Assembly: GCF_001949145.1 (NCBI RefSeq)
Contig: NW_019091394.1
Coordinates: 912,804-976,803 of the forward strand
Source: Acanthaster planci
Taxonomy: Eukaryota; Echinodermata; Asteroidea; Valvatida; Acanthasteridae
Direction of reading: 5' to 3'
DNA length: 64,000 nt
Shown in pieces: positions 46,301 through 61,300 of the stretch (positions are counted from its first letter, which is position 1; each line of letters starts with the position of its first letter). A model generated the notes under the pieces. That model worked only from the letters and a program-made list of their open reading frames with translations, was not told the DNA's origin and searched no databases. The position numbers and the translations under genes were made by a program.

Positions 46301-49300
46301 TATAGTACACTCTAGGTACATGTACATGTACACTGTACATGCCGGTGCTTTACTTGTAAATGTAGTACACTGTACATGTACCGTGTACAATGTTTCCCCA
46401 TTTAAGTTGACGTACCGAGTAATAAATAAATTAAACAAAAACAAACAAACAAACAACTATATAAGTGCATTGCACTGAAATCTCAGTGTCTGTTTACATT
46501 ATTTTTTTACAGTGTACAGTACTGCGATTGATTTGTTGTTTTTGTTGTCTCTTTTGACCCTTTTATTTGCTACAGTACCTGTAGCTGTACATGCCTGCAC
46601 TTCCTTTTCTAGTTCTCAGTGAGGTGCCTACTGGTACATGTATACATGTGTAGAGGCTTTGCATGACAGCCATCTTGCAGGGCAGTTCTTTTGTTCTGCA
46701 GGTACAAAGTACTGGACCAAAGTACTGGCCTGCAAGATGGCAGTGATGCAAACACTCTAACACAGTGTGCAGTAAGTCCAATAATGCGGAAGGATTTTCC
46801 TTGTAATTGATATTCAACTCAACTGCGTGCATTTCTGTTGCAAGTTGGCAGTCTGAGCAGTGATCCCAAGGCCTTTAAGAATTGGAGATCTGTTTCCTTG
46901 CTCTGCGTTGGTTACATTTCGTTTGTTTCGGAAAACTTAATCGTTAGCTGGTGTTGTTTCCACGTCCCAGTGTCATGGACCATGGACCTTCCAAGTAGGG
47001 AAATGGTGTTAGCATGTTTGTGTGCAAAGCAGAAGTTGGCAGGAAACCATCCGGTCGTAGTTCATATCTCAATAAATTTTGGCTGGTACTTTGTTGCTGA
47101 GCAAATGTCTCCAGCAGCTCCATGAAATCTGTCCCTGGTGAGGAAACAAAGGTTGAGGACACTTCATAGCCACTGCCTCACTCAGATGTACTGTATGCTC
47201 ACAGTGCTGAGTGTACAAGTGTGCCACTCGTGCATTTCAGATAACTGTTGCATGAAATCAGTTAAATACTGGTACTACATGATATTTTTAGGTGGTAAAC
47301 ATTCACAGGCACATGTAGTGTACATGCATAAATGTCTTACATGTACATACAGCACAAACCAGGTACATGTACTGTAGGTGCATACATGTACAACCTGTGC
47401 ATGTTCATGACCTTGATAACCGGTACATTCAGCTCAGATCCAATAGCCGGATGACACATACATGTATATAGATGTACATGTACATGCACATTGTTGATAA
47501 ACAAATTTTGAAGGCTCCACTGCCACAATAAAGTATTAATGAGGCTCTCTTGCATGCATGACTGAATTTCCAAGTGGCTGAGACAGAGAGCCCCTTCACT
47601 CTGCAATTTAGATCCGGCAGGGGGGACATAACAAGCGCATAGGGTAAACTGATAGGTGCCAAGTTTGCGCCTGCAGGCCCCCTCATACAGTTTCGGTGAT
47701 GGCAGTCTGGAGACTCCGGCTGTTTTACATGTACATACCGTCACTCCACAGTAGAAAATGAGAAAGAAAGAAGTGGAATACGCATCTAGTAATTCCATAC
47801 ATTGCATTTACAATTATATTGGTACCAGCAGGTGTATTGTATTCAACTTTCACCATGGTTGATGAATAGACTGTAACAATCTTGGAAACTGCAGTGTTGC
47901 TGTAATGGAAGGGTGGGGATTTACGTTTAATTTGAAAGTTTACCATACTGTTTAAACATTTAAATGTGTAACGTCCCAGCCTTACCACGGTGTCACTGAA
48001 AACTTGAACACAACAAATTGTCTGCCATATACATGTAAATAGTTGACTCAAAGTGCTGGTGATGAATTCATGGTGTTCCTTCGATATGACCGAGCAGTAA
48101 AGTGTTCCGAAACCCGGATTACAGTTTACAGGCATCGTTTACAATAAAAATGAATGCCAGATTGTGTCAATCAAAGCATCAAACCTGTAAAAGGTGGCCG
48201 TTCTGTTTAAATGTTTGGGAAGATCTGTAAACAGATGTGGAACTTTTTTCGTTTAAACGTGGTAACTTCCCACCCTTATCGTAATGGACTGTAATAGACA
48301 TGAATGTATACATACATGTACATAGAACGTAGTATTACATTCCTCAGCATTAGTTGTCCATTCATGATTCGGGAGATTTTTCTGGGACCACGGGTCAGCC
48401 GTTACTTTGCAAGCCTTGCTTCCAGTCTGTGAATAAATCGCGGTAGAATCCATTTGTGCTTGGGAGCAGTAAATTACTCAGCTGTGATCAGCGGACCAGT
48501 ATGGCGAAAACTGCTCCGTGTAACTGCGGACCCGAACCTGAGACTGCCAGAGCAGATTTTACAAGCCCCTGTGCACAGTTGTGCCGTCTAATTACTCATA
48601 GCTTGTAGGAATGCACAAAACGACTGATGGGGGGAGGACTCCTCGGCAGGAGCTTTTTCCATCCGTATCATGCAGAAATTTGCAGAGAGTTACACTTCGT
48701 ACGTCTCATGATATGGACATCTGGCATGGTTTCACATTGGTACCGGTACCCCTCGATGATGAAGAAGAGGAACTATTGACAGACACTGAAAACCACTGCA
48801 GTAGTGTGCCGGGTGCCGGCACGAAACCCCTTTGGTCTTGTGCACAATTCGATGAAATTCTGTCCTTTGTTTGGGTCGGTTCGTGACTGGCGTATGTCCT
48901 TTCCTGTTTATTTCAGGGGGCCGTTCAGCGAAGTGCGGAGATGCATCCACCGGGAGACCAACCAGCAGTTTGCCGTCAAAATTGTGGACGTCGCCAAGTT
49001 CACCTCGAGCCCCGGACTCAGCACAGAAGGTCAGTGTGGCTTTGGTATAGATTGGTGGTTGAAACAAACACAGATCATGACGCACCTCTGACTTGCCACT
49101 GGATGAACCTCTTTCTCTTCGACTTACTACTGGTTATCTAAAATTACCGGTACATGTACGTTGCTTGTCTGAGTGCTACATGCATGGTAACCACTTGCTG
49201 CCAGGTGGATTTTTCTTGAGCAAGACAAAATCCCGGGTCCTTTTCAAGATTTTCCGTTTTCAAAATTCTTCAAAAATTCATCATTTCATTTAATGGCCGT

Positions 49301-52300
49301 TTATACCCACATGAAGGACTCTTTGGACATTACTCTAAAGATGACAGTTACGGGCTCCAGTTCTGCATATAAAGCCTATGTACTCGAAAATGGGTCGCCC
49401 GGCAGGAAGTGGTTAATGTTTCAAACATTTTCTCTCGTATTAAACTACATGTTTGTTAGTCATTCAGCTTAACAAAGCAGCCTGAAGGCCGAGGATATTT
49501 TGTCACCTCAGTTTCTTGAGCATATCAATTTAAGCTGACATTGAGATTCAGTGAGATTTCCATGCACTGGTAGATGATATAGTTTGTATTTTGTTCACTG
49601 TGGGGCGTACTCCACACGGGCAGTGTATAAATCACTCAGCGTGATGATTGTTGCCTTATGCTTGTTTCACATTTCTCATGGTTGACGTCAGCACAAACGG
49701 TCTGTCTGTCTCCCCGATCACAAATTATGCCATGTGGGACCTTTCCCTCTCCCCCCCCACTTTCCAATGGATATCCAAGCTGTGTAATCTGCCTGTAATC
49801 TTTTGGCCAGTTCCCAAGCCCCGCACATTCACTGTCTGCAAAGGTTGCAGGGAGCAGGCGGCCAGGCCGAGCCAATGACAAGGGGAAATGCCACTGCATT
49901 GCACAGCGTGATTTGACCTCGATTCCCCCTGGTCGCGTTCTGATTTTCGTTCGACCTACATCACAGGAAGAGTAGCTGCCACCAAGCGCAGATCAATGTC
50001 TTTAAATTTTTTTTTTTTTCATCCTGGACATGCTCCAGGAAAGTGCATTGTGGCAACCTCCCCAAAAAGTGGATTTTAAAAACTGTGTAGCATAGAAATG
50101 GCAGAGTCAATGCACAGCGTGCTGCTTGCCTGACACCATTTTTTTTTTTTCGCGTACACCTGCTCATGTTTCCTGGAAATACCGGTATAAACCAGCCTGG
50201 ACTGGCAATGATGAAGCCATAACCCATTTTGGGAAACATTTGGAATTTTTCATGTAACCGTTGGCCCATCTGGGCCTTTCTGAGGGACGAGGCTACTGTT
50301 CATTTTGGGGGCTTTCTACATGTTTTCTGGCGGAAGGGAAATGAAACAGACCAAATATTATTTACCTTTCATTAAAAGATACATGTAGAGCTCCTTTTGG
50401 GAGGGGGGCTATGGATTGGCAGTGTGTTGTGTTAGACATGAAGGGACTTGGTACGTTTCTTCTATCCCTAACACTCCCAAATCCTCCCATTTTAATACGA
50501 TTTTACATACACCCTAGGGGGTTAGGGTCATGGAACAAGTTCTGTACATGTATCCCAGAATGTCAGCATACCTTATCAGCACCCGGCTCCTGTACCGTAG
50601 TCAGAAGGAGCTACAATGAGCAAATGTGTAATTAGTCAGTGTTAGCAGACCGTGGAGGCCTCATTGAATACTTGACAGAAATAGTTAAGACTTCTACCCA
50701 CTTCTACAGAACTGTAGTGCATTTTTCACAGCCTCGGGCTCACGTCCCAATTTCACAAAATCAAGGCAGCGCCAAACTTGCCGTGACCGTTCAAGGAGAC
50801 TTATGCTTGGGTCGGTCCACTTGAGAAAGGAACATCATAGCCAGTGTTTGTATCTTCTCTCAAAGCCAGGGTTTTCTCCATCATCTAGTCGGTATTCTTC
50901 TCGTTGATGGTACATGTTGAATGGTCTCGTGAGTCTTATATTGTGAGAGAAAATTCTGAAAACCAAGCGGTTATTGCTACCTGTATGTAATTGCAGTATT
51001 TTGTTGCCAGTATCCCCTTCAAGCAGAAGGGCCCCCTTATTGGTTGAAAGAGCTTGTCCACCGAACGCGGTGAATGCCTACCCACTGTAGTGGTTCAGTT
51101 CACCGTACCGGTACACGCACTTGTACATGTATCGGTGGACCACCTCGTGAACACCATCCGCGCGAGAGTTCAGTTTGGAATACTACAATTTCAAGTTGAA
51201 TACATGTATCCCTAATTAAAAGCTGACTTGTCTTTTTCCGGCCAAGGTTGATCGCGTGGCATCCAATTTTAATTACGAGAAACGCCTATTAAAGTCTTTT
51301 GTTAATTCACTGTGGACGTGTACATGTACTGTGTAAGTTTTAACAACCTGTGACTGTTAAAGTGCCTAACTGTATTTTCTACTGATGAAAAAAAAAAAGA
51401 ATTTAAAATACCGGGTAATTCAGAGTGCCATTCGTACACACACACGTTCTTTGTATCAGGTTTGAATTTGTAACCTAAAATTCAGTCACAGTCCGTGAAT
51501 GTTCCATTTATCCACGTGAACTGTGTTCCAAACCTTGTGCAACTGTCCATTAAGTCTCCCCGTGATTGTCCTTGTTCCATTCACGTCACCTAAATGTTTC
51601 TTTTCCTTCTTGTCCCTTCAGAGAATCCAACAATCAATAGCCCTAAATTAATTACCGGAATAGTCAGGTTTAGACCGGCCCTCCTCGCGAGGGCCGGTAA
51701 TGAAAGGGGCCGTTCATCGGGGGGACCCGTGCTCACACTGTTATCGTAGATGCGTACATGCACATGTACATGCGTCACTCACTTGGGATGTACATGTAGA
51801 TGTGACATCCGCATCATGCGGTTGTGCTGTAATTACTGCGGGCCGAGCTGCAGCGCGCTCGTTACGACTGGTCCCAACAGGCAAGGCTGGGTACGTGCAC
51901 AGTCCCAGTCGAGGACTCCATACCTGTCTTCACCATGCATGCTGCCAACCCCCTTACTTATGCAACTACATAGGTCATGCTGAATTAGACAAGATAAAAT
52001 AGGCTGCATTCTGTTTGAGTTGGAATTGAACATTGGCTCCCGTTAGTAGACATTCCAACCTGCACATAAAAATACAAGAATATACTGTGCAGTTTTCACA
52101 ACGTTTTGCTCAACTGGGTATGGCGTAGACATTTGTATACGTACATTGCACGTGTATTTACAGTGCATTAACCTGCAACACTTTGGTTCATGCATAGGCT
52201 TACTGATGGAATATCTCTCATGTCTTCATGTACATGTATATGTAGTTGCAATTTTTCATCTCTTTCGTGTTCCATTTGCATTTGCCCTGGTGTACATCCT

Positions 52301-55300
52301 AACGGGAGCACCGTTTGGCCCAGCAACAACAAACAAGATTCAGGGATTGGCACCGAGCATTGTTCTGGTTACACGTGCTCCATTCCTGTGAGGAACATGC
52401 CCCAAGGATGCAATCCCATGACCCAAGTCATGCAAATCGTGTATTGCTGTAAATCTGCAGGAGTGGTTCTCCCGAAAGAATTTACACAAAAGCGGCCTTG
52501 TGCCCAAGCTTGCTGTCTACATTGTTAATGCCATTTATAGGAAACTAAACATTTTCTGGGCACACAGGAGAAGAGAGGTCACTCCGAGAAAATGTCTCTT
52601 TTTTTCAGCACTGGAGGGCTCGACATGCTCTGAATACAATATAATAAGCTGGGTTGAACCGGTGGAAGAATTGATCTCACAACTTGAATGAAGAGCGAGA
52701 CATTATGATTCCACTACTTTGTGAAATCAACCCCACCCCCCCTTCACCCACTAGGACCGATTCCAGTTTCCTCTGAGGATCAACATTTAACACTTCCAAA
52801 CATATGTAAAACCTCAGCAGTCTTGAATCTCCCAGTTTCAGTATAATTATTCCACACATCTGTGGAGGTCATGGCTGGTCATGCTTCAGTAAGAAACTGC
52901 ACCCCTTCAGGAGGAGCCACAAACATACAGTATACCAGTAAATGTATGTACATGTACATGTACGTACATGTATGCACGCACTGTCCATGAATGTGCACAT
53001 GAACATTCACAATGTGTACAAACCTGTACTCGGGGGTAAGCATTGTGGTCCCTGACTGATGTTTTCAGATATTTTGGGAGTCACTTTTCAATGGAATCAT
53101 GACCCCGAGATGCAGTTTGAAATGAATTTAGATAATGTTGGAACGTGACTTGAATTGCCTAAGCCTACATGCACAATGTACCTGTGGGGATATTGGATAG
53201 TCGTCAGATGTTCATATTTTTTAATTGATGACAACATGTAGATATTAGCGTAACAGTACGCTGAGAACATTTTCATCTGTCTCTCTTGTTAGGCGGAGTA
53301 CCATTTCAGTATACACTGTACATGTTCGGAAACAGCAGCAGCATGGAGCACAGTATGATGCACTCGATTGTAATTTGTGAGCATGGCTGCATTGATCTCA
53401 TAGGGACACATGTTAAGCTGTGTTCCCATCGGACTTTTGAAAAAAAAAAACCAACTACCGCAGCCGAGCGGAATAATCACAAAATTTAATCCACTTGAAT
53501 ACACTGCAGAATATCCGTCTTAGTGTTACACTGTGCTCGTGGTGTAACTGAACAGGCCGGACGTGGTCGCGGCAGATTTCCAGAGGGCCGTTAACAGTGG
53601 CCTGATTATGCAAGCGGTGCCTCTGCTGCTGAAGCCCGGTTCGTCGGACTGTCACTCTTTTCTGTACCGGCCATCTCCTGCCCGCCAAGATCTGGATATA
53701 CATGTAAATGAAATACCTAAGCGAGTCATGGAAGCGGCCATGCATACTGCCCGGGGGACCGGAGGATAACACCTCTGCAGTGGAAGGAAAAAAAAAAAAA
53801 GAAGAAAAACGCCAGGGGCCTGAATGCTTTCTTGACTGTGTAGATGTAGGCCGCAACTGTCCCCTTCCTTCTCCTTTCAAACCCGCCTTCTCCTCCCCCT
53901 CCCTTGGCCACTCACCCTGCTCGGTCATCATATCAGTTCCGAGCAATCTCGGCGTGATCTCGGGGCATCTGAAATGCGAGCCGGGGAGCCCCGATTTCCT
54001 GAAAGCGAAGACATTTTGATTGTCGGGCTTCGGGTGGGTTCCACGGTCGGTTCGGTTCATCGAGTGGGAAGGGGGGGTTGGAGAGGAGAGAGGGGATGCT
54101 TTTAATAAGGCCCAGCCGTCAAGGAGTAATAGGAAGAGTCGACAGCGAGGCCTGGAACATCACAGGGCCCTGCCCTGCGCTGCGCTGCCTGTCAGAAGCA
54201 TGTTAAATGGGGGAGGATGGAGGACGTGTAATCGTTGGGTTTGAAAAGGTTAAGAAATTACGATGGGGTGATTACTTCCCCCCCTGAGAAGGGTCCTTCA
54301 CATGCATTCCCTGCATGCACGGCGTGTGTTGGAGTGCCTGTACTGTATGCACGCACTAAAGCCTGCAGAGGTGACAGAGCACAGTCTCAGTAAAAGCACT
54401 GCTAATTTATTTTGGGTACTTGGAAATGCCAGCGACTGCTGAGATCTGAGAGGGAAGGAAGTGATTAGCGTGATGATCGTTTTCACCCCTCTGAGATGGC
54501 GCTTCACAGAGCTCCTGGAACTCCTTGTTTTTTTCCCCCTGAATTCCTAGCCCCATGCCTGTAAAAAGCTACCATGTACCGGTATGTACATGTACCGGTA
54601 CACGACTTTTGTCTGTGGCTTCCAATCACCTGTTGCAGCGGTCACTGTGCTGCGTACCTGGTAATTGTCGCTGGGTCTGATGACATCGGATATGGTGACA
54701 CTCCCTACAGCCCAAACTGGAAATGATGGAAGGTGCCGGGTGGGTGGGCTTTCACGGAGAGTGGCCGTGAAACTCACCAAATCTGTCAGTAGGGCAAGGA
54801 ATCCAGCTACATGTACATGTAGCTCTTTGATCTTTGGGGAGTGCAGGGCCGAGGGGTTTACGAGAGATGGTTTAATCATGCTAATGGATCCCTATGGACC
54901 ACCCTGAACTACAGGTACATTGTACTCGTCCGTCCGGGTACATCACCTGTGGGCAAATTCGATCAAGAACCACAGTTAACCATAGTTAGACTAACTCTGA
55001 TCGAACGCACACTAGTCGGCGATGGTTGGACTTATCGCGTTAACTATTCGTGACCAGCCTATCGAGGTTGGTCACCTCGTTGGTTGCCACAAGCCGCTTT
55101 TCAGTGGCACAGTGCAGAGAGGACCAGTTATAAGACAAATGCCGGAAAGGCAGTATTGAGAACGACCATTTTTGCTGCTGTTTTTGCGAATTGCCCTGCC
55201 TGCATCCACGTTTTCTTGCCCGTCTGCCTTATGACCCGGCAACGGTTGACTAGGGTCGTTCGCACTTCAACTTCACTGCACATGCGCTACATGTACATGT

Positions 55301-58300
55301 GCATAGTAGGTGTGTGGTGTGTCACAAACAAACCGCTGCAGTAGTTAAACTAGTTGTCCTTGATCAAACTTGCCCTGTAACTTAACCATACACAAACTGT
55401 CACATGACAGGTCAACCAACTTTCAGTGTACTGGTACATTGTACGTGTACATGTTCAGGACAAGACTGTGTGTTTAGGTGCCATGCGTTTTATACGAACA
55501 TACACCCTTCAGTCCGTTTTCTAGGTCATACTGTGAATGGGCCCTGCCTGCAGTAACCTCTGATGACCCTCAAATGCAGGTGGGTGGGTGGTGCATGGGT
55601 CAAACATTGATTTGTGCTCCAGTGAAAACCTTCGTGGAATTATGCAGCCCACTTTGATAGTGTAGGCAAAGCTTGGATCAAAGTGATTTCTAATAGGTAC
55701 TGTACATGTAGGTTCACTGCATTTGGGTATAGGGGACATATTGTACAGTGCATGATCATAATGCACACAAATGTACATGTATATGTCCTCATATAGGTGT
55801 AAAAAGTGTCTGGTGTCATTTGACATGCATTTTAGCATGGTCCCAATCACCCAGGGCATTGTGGCAAGTGTAATTTCGGGTTTTTTTCACCTTTGAGTGT
55901 ATTCTTCAGGAATTCCAAGCGAAATTTACACGTTTGTGCTCTTGGTTCCAAATCAATCCCTGCTCGTGCTGTCGACTCGACTGCACCAATTCCCCATGAT
56001 TTCATGGTCTTTGTTTTTTCTTTTTTTTTTGTGCTTCCCCGTCTCCCCTACAAATCTCAGCCCATGGGGATATCTAGAGAAATGCAGCGAATGCTCGTAT
56101 CCTATCCGAGCGATGACAAACAAGATCTCTCTCTGAGAAAACATCCAGGTGACTCTGACAAGCCCCAAGTCCCAGACGTCCAAGAAAAACATGAAAGTTG
56201 GAATTAATTTGATACTCGCTGCGAGCTCCCGGCTTTTTTTTTTTTTTTATTACAGTTCGTCTTCTCTGTTTCTGTTTTCGGACAGGAGTAAACTGGGTAT
56301 GCATGCCTGTATACAAGTACATGTACAGTACGTATAAGTACAAAGACATGTGACGTTGCTGTTTGAATTTTTTCTCTTTGGAAACCCCAGTGCCAACAAA
56401 AACATCAGATCACCATCAGAACGGCAAGAATTTAGACGCAAGCAGAGTTGACCGTTCCACTTGTTTCCTGTATGTATCAGTTCTTACAACATCACTGGCT
56501 TGGTTTCCATTTCAAATGCAAAATAATTTACGGCGGGTATGATGGAGATGTCGAGTCGTGGGGAAACGAGAGGGGGGGGGAAATATATTAAGGGGTGGAA
56601 ATCATTTTGGCAGAAGGACTCAGTTTTCTTCGCTCATCGATTCACATTTAATAACTTCTGAAGACCGCCCAAGGCCTGCGCGACTGCTTCTTGAATTGCC
56701 CCCCGAAAAAAACAGTCGAGAAAGCAAAGCCAGTGCCCTGCCGGAAAAAATGTCGAAGTGAGTTTCATTCCGCAGTGTTAAGTCATCGTTTTCCATTACT
56801 TCTCTCGCCGGCGCTGCCATGTCGTTGGCCCCACCTCAGAAAAGAAAATTGAATGGGCACGAGCCAGACACAGAAAGCCGACTTGAAACTAACGTATACC
56901 GGTATCTATCCCATCATGAAAGTTACCCAGTTTTTAGATGTTAAAACATACAGTGATTACGTGATTCAAACCTGCTTGCAAGAATTTACTTTGCGTGCCT
57001 GCCTGTACGTACAAATTGATATCATTTGTATGATGGATGTATATTGCAGTGTACTGGTAGGCTGCTTGCCACGTACAAGGTTTATTGCATGACACGTGAA
57101 ATTTGTGTACTGTATTTATGCATGTACATGTACATGCACTGGTACATGTACATGTATACATGTACATGTATGTTTGTTTGGCAACCAACAACACCGGTAT
57201 GTCTGGAATGAGTCTTCATGTACTAGTAGACGTACCTTAAGATCATAAGATTAAGATGTGGTCGAGAGATGGAGTTCAGAATTGTGGGATACATGTACAT
57301 TGTACATGTAGGCCTAATGCATGATGAACGATTTGTTTGCCAGTACAAAATGCCATTTCAAGTTGGTTCCCTGGTGAGGTTGGAGAAAAAGTATCAAAGT
57401 TCAGATTACCGGTACCTCACGCTCTGAAAAGTTAAGACGCTAATTTATTGCCAGCTGATTAGTATGATTTATAAAGTTTATCCTGTACCATTGGCAGCAG
57501 ATTGTTTGATGTAGAAAGTGCATTTACAGTACATGTGAATTTGTACTGTCTACGTGTACGTGTTCAACATTTGATTCTAGATAGGCCTACATGTACGTGT
57601 CATGTACGAGTACATTTGAGCACCAGATATCACTTTGTCAAGGGAAGAGTGTTGTAAGTGCGGTACATGTACATGTACGCTCGTCTCTCGTTAATGGTTA
57701 AATATTCTTTCAGTCTCTCAAATGTGTTTTTGGAAAAGGAATCTATATTGCTTGACAGTCGGTTGAGCATAATTATCAATGATCTGTGGTTTTTGAGGGC
57801 TGCCCGAGTTATTTTTCTCTCTCTAGTACGCTAATGCCAAGAACCCCCCGGAGAGGAAGTCATAACTTCCAGTAATCCTATGCAGTGGTGAAGGTGTGAG
57901 ACCATAGCCCCTCTAGTTAAAAACCAGAGGTACCGATAACATGCTGATGGTAACATGAGGAGCGTGTGGATCACCATATTGCATTCCACTGGACGGATGG
58001 TTTCATAAAAAAAACAAAAAAAAAAAATCAACCATCTGCAAATATCCCCAAGACATGCTTTCCAACTGAGGGGGTCATCCGTGCAGTGCACACCATTGCC
58101 TTCCGCTTGTTTGAGGCAACGCTGGCCAGAAATTTGTTATTAAATGCCTGGATTGGTTTAATGAAATTTGCCGTTTCATTCCGCTTGTTGTTTAACCAAG
58201 GAAGGAAGGGTCGGGGGGGGCATATGCACGTGAATCGGCTGGAGCAGCAATTTTGATGTGTGTGGGATGGGGGGGGACAGGAAGCGAGAGGCAGAGATGG

Positions 58301-61300
58301 AGAGGGAGACTGGCATACACCTTGGAGGGAGAGACGCTAGCAGACGTGTTTATACTCGTGACCTTCGTATTGACCTCTTCACAGCATAACTCTGATCTGG
58401 GTACAGTGTTACTTTGACTGCGGCAGCTTTACCGCACCTGCTTCTTTGCTGTGACCCCGCATGCATTTGAACATCTGCTTTGAGGACACTGAGGTGCAGA
58501 CAAAAAAGGTGGTCTGGAAAAATGAAGATCTGAGCATTGCCTGAACGTATACATACATTTTTTTAAAGCTACCGTGCCGCACATCCCTTAGGCACTTTGG
58601 CCTGCAGTGTTCCTAAACCTGATCTAATCCAGTACTGTGGGCATTAAGTAATATTTGCCAGGAATGACAGTTGCACGGGGTTGCGATTTCTCAGTTTTTT
58701 TCTCTCCAGATTTCAAGATTGTTGACCTTTTAAATTCGGGATTTTTTTCAGAGCCAGTTGGAAGAGGGAGTTCATTCCATGCCAGCCTTTCAAAGCTTTG
58801 GCATGGATGCGTGTAATTCGTTCTCATTGCTGTATTGCTGATCCCTTGAGACTCCCTGTGACAAACTCATTTCAAACATACAAATTGATGTGGGTCCTGG
58901 GCGTGACCACATAAAACACAGGAAAGGGGTCCCAGTCATGTTAGCTGTGTGTCCTACTGGTTGTAAATTTCTGCGAGTGTTTGAACGTGCGGAAGCATTT
59001 CACACACGTGAATCGACATATTTGCCACAACCCGAGTTTGGCAATAGAACACTTCAAACTTCGTGTTCTTACAAAGTTGTTATTTCTTTCTGCAGTCAAA
59101 AAATGGACAGAACAAAGTTTCACCTGTCAGTTTTGACGCTAACATGGACATTGATATTTATTTAAAAAACAGAAAATCACCTTATGGTCACTGTCAAGCC
59201 GTAGCCTCCGCACTGATGCACAAGATTTTTGTGGCGGGCTCTAGTCCCAGCCAAAAAAATGTAGAACCGTCAGGGAAATACTGTGAACTACGGTGGTAAC
59301 CTACTCTTCCTGGTTACTGTGTTTCTAACAAGTACCGGTACATTTAGACACACATGGCCAATGTCCAGCCCCCTCATTTTTTGATATTAAACCCAGTTGT
59401 CAAGCGTGTTGGGTCTTGGATTGCTACCCAGAAGTCCATTTAAAGTGGAACATCCCATGCAGCTAGGGAAATCATGCCCAAGATTTATGATGCTGTGGTA
59501 GGTGCTAGGGTTAGGGATATTACCTGCACATGTACTTCTCATCAAGTTGTCTCATAAATAACGACAGAAACTGTTGCAGCTTTCAGCCAATGGATCATTT
59601 GGAGAAGTTAAATTCTCACGATCTGTGTACTTCAGGATGTTTGTCAGAAACCTCATAAAAGGTTATACTCTATTGTGAATGGTACAAGCTCGATGTCTTA
59701 CACGTACATGTACCCGGTGTGTAAACACAGGCCACATTTGCCATGCATTGCACGCATCCTCGGCCACATATGACAGTCGCTGTTCATTCCAGCGCTCGTC
59801 GTCGTCGGGGCTACCCACCCACCTGAGTCATCTTCTCTCTCACCTTCCTTTCCCTCTCTCTAACCCCCTCCCCCCCCCACACACACAACCTTTCCCTCGG
59901 GGTGCTGCTTTGAATAATCAATTGACCTACCTAGCCAAGTTCTAGGGTGCCTTGGGGTGGAGGGGGGGTAGTGGAAGAGTGCCACCGCGAGATCGATCCA
60001 TAAACTGCATTGATACTACACGGGGCCCTGCTCCTTATAATATAAAATGTACATGTAGCTTTTTTTTTTCGAGGACTTGCCTTTGGGATGGTGGACTGAT
60101 CCATAGCTATGTTACCCACACAGATACCTACCAGTAGATTTTCTACGTGTACATGTAGGCCTACCAGTAGGACATACACTGGTACATGTGTTACACGGTA
60201 TGTACATGTACATGTACATGTAGGTCTTTTGATGGTTCAAAAAATGTTGTGAAATACTGGGGTACATGTATAATGCAGTTTTCATGTTTGTGTCTGGTCT
60301 GGTCTGTACTGCACAGTTTCACACCTGGAAGTTTGCCAAGATTGGCTACCGTATGGTGTATTTCAGTTTCTGGTGTAATTGACATTGGTTATTCCCCCAT
60401 TTAATTGGTATTGACCCAACTATAAAGTGCTTGTAGTATTCCTGGGGAACTATACATGTATATGTGTGACTCCTTGCCGTTGCATTACGAGGAGAATGGT
60501 ACCTGCCGTGGTTGTGTTACGTTTTGTGCTCACATTCATGGACATGTGCCATGTACATGTACATTTCCACAAATTCAGCATGGGGCTTGATTTCCCCGCG
60601 TGTTCCTGCAGTGGGATATCGTGTTCACAACTTCACACCCACCTCTGAAATGAAAGATTGATGCAATCAGATTTGTCACCCGACTGCACTACTCCTAGCA
60701 AACAAGATAAATATGAGCACCAGATCGAGAGACGTGACTGGTTTTGTTGATACTATGTACACGTTCAGTCGCTATTCATGTATGTGACAAGCCACCTGCC
60801 ATGCCGCATCGTTGGCTGCAGTTTTTTCTTCAGTGAAAAGCGGCAAGGTGTTACATGTACATCCCGAACACACAAGACTACATGTACGTAGTGGACTGCT
60901 GTGGAAGTTGGGAAATAACAAAAACCAGATACACAGTGTTCCTTGTACGTGTGTGTAGTGAATTATTATCGGGAAATCCTTTCTTGCGTAAATGTAGCAA
61001 GTCATACCACATGCTGCTGGCTATGATAATACATGTACAAGGCCAACATCACTATGAAAATATGAGATTGTGGCAGATTTTGCACCCAAGTGGTTTTTTT
61101 GGGAGGGGGGGGTTGGAATGATGGAGTATACATGTACGTGTACAGGTAGGCCTATACTGGTGGATCATGGTTGGCAACAAATGGAGGTATGATGCATTGT
61201 AGCAGGAACTCGACCCAACCTAACGAAATGAGTCGCAAGGCACCAGAGCCACGTTTGAGCTCCGTGCGTTGAACTGAATTCAATCTCACACGGTGTACAA

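Larger units (their letters stand above)
37339..48916 (+). other. CASK intron 1
   Basis: No coding exon was recognised. The intron carries palindromic TACATGTA tracts, a direct repeat at 38597-38772, an inverted CGTCCACGATT cluster at 38929-39075, G-rich runs near 39460, the minisatellite at 44733-44970 and the hairpin at 46658-46752. Confidence 0.6.

Noticed and set aside
48611-48886. ORF with [10 protein letters not shown] just upstream of CASK exon 2
   Set aside because: The CASK exon joins perfectly without it, and no transcript logic places it. It is intronic.
53455-54060. 201-codon minus-strand ORF in CASK intron 2
   Set aside because: It is biased by a GC-rich patch and a poly-A (Phe-run) tract, with no recognisable domain and no splice partners.
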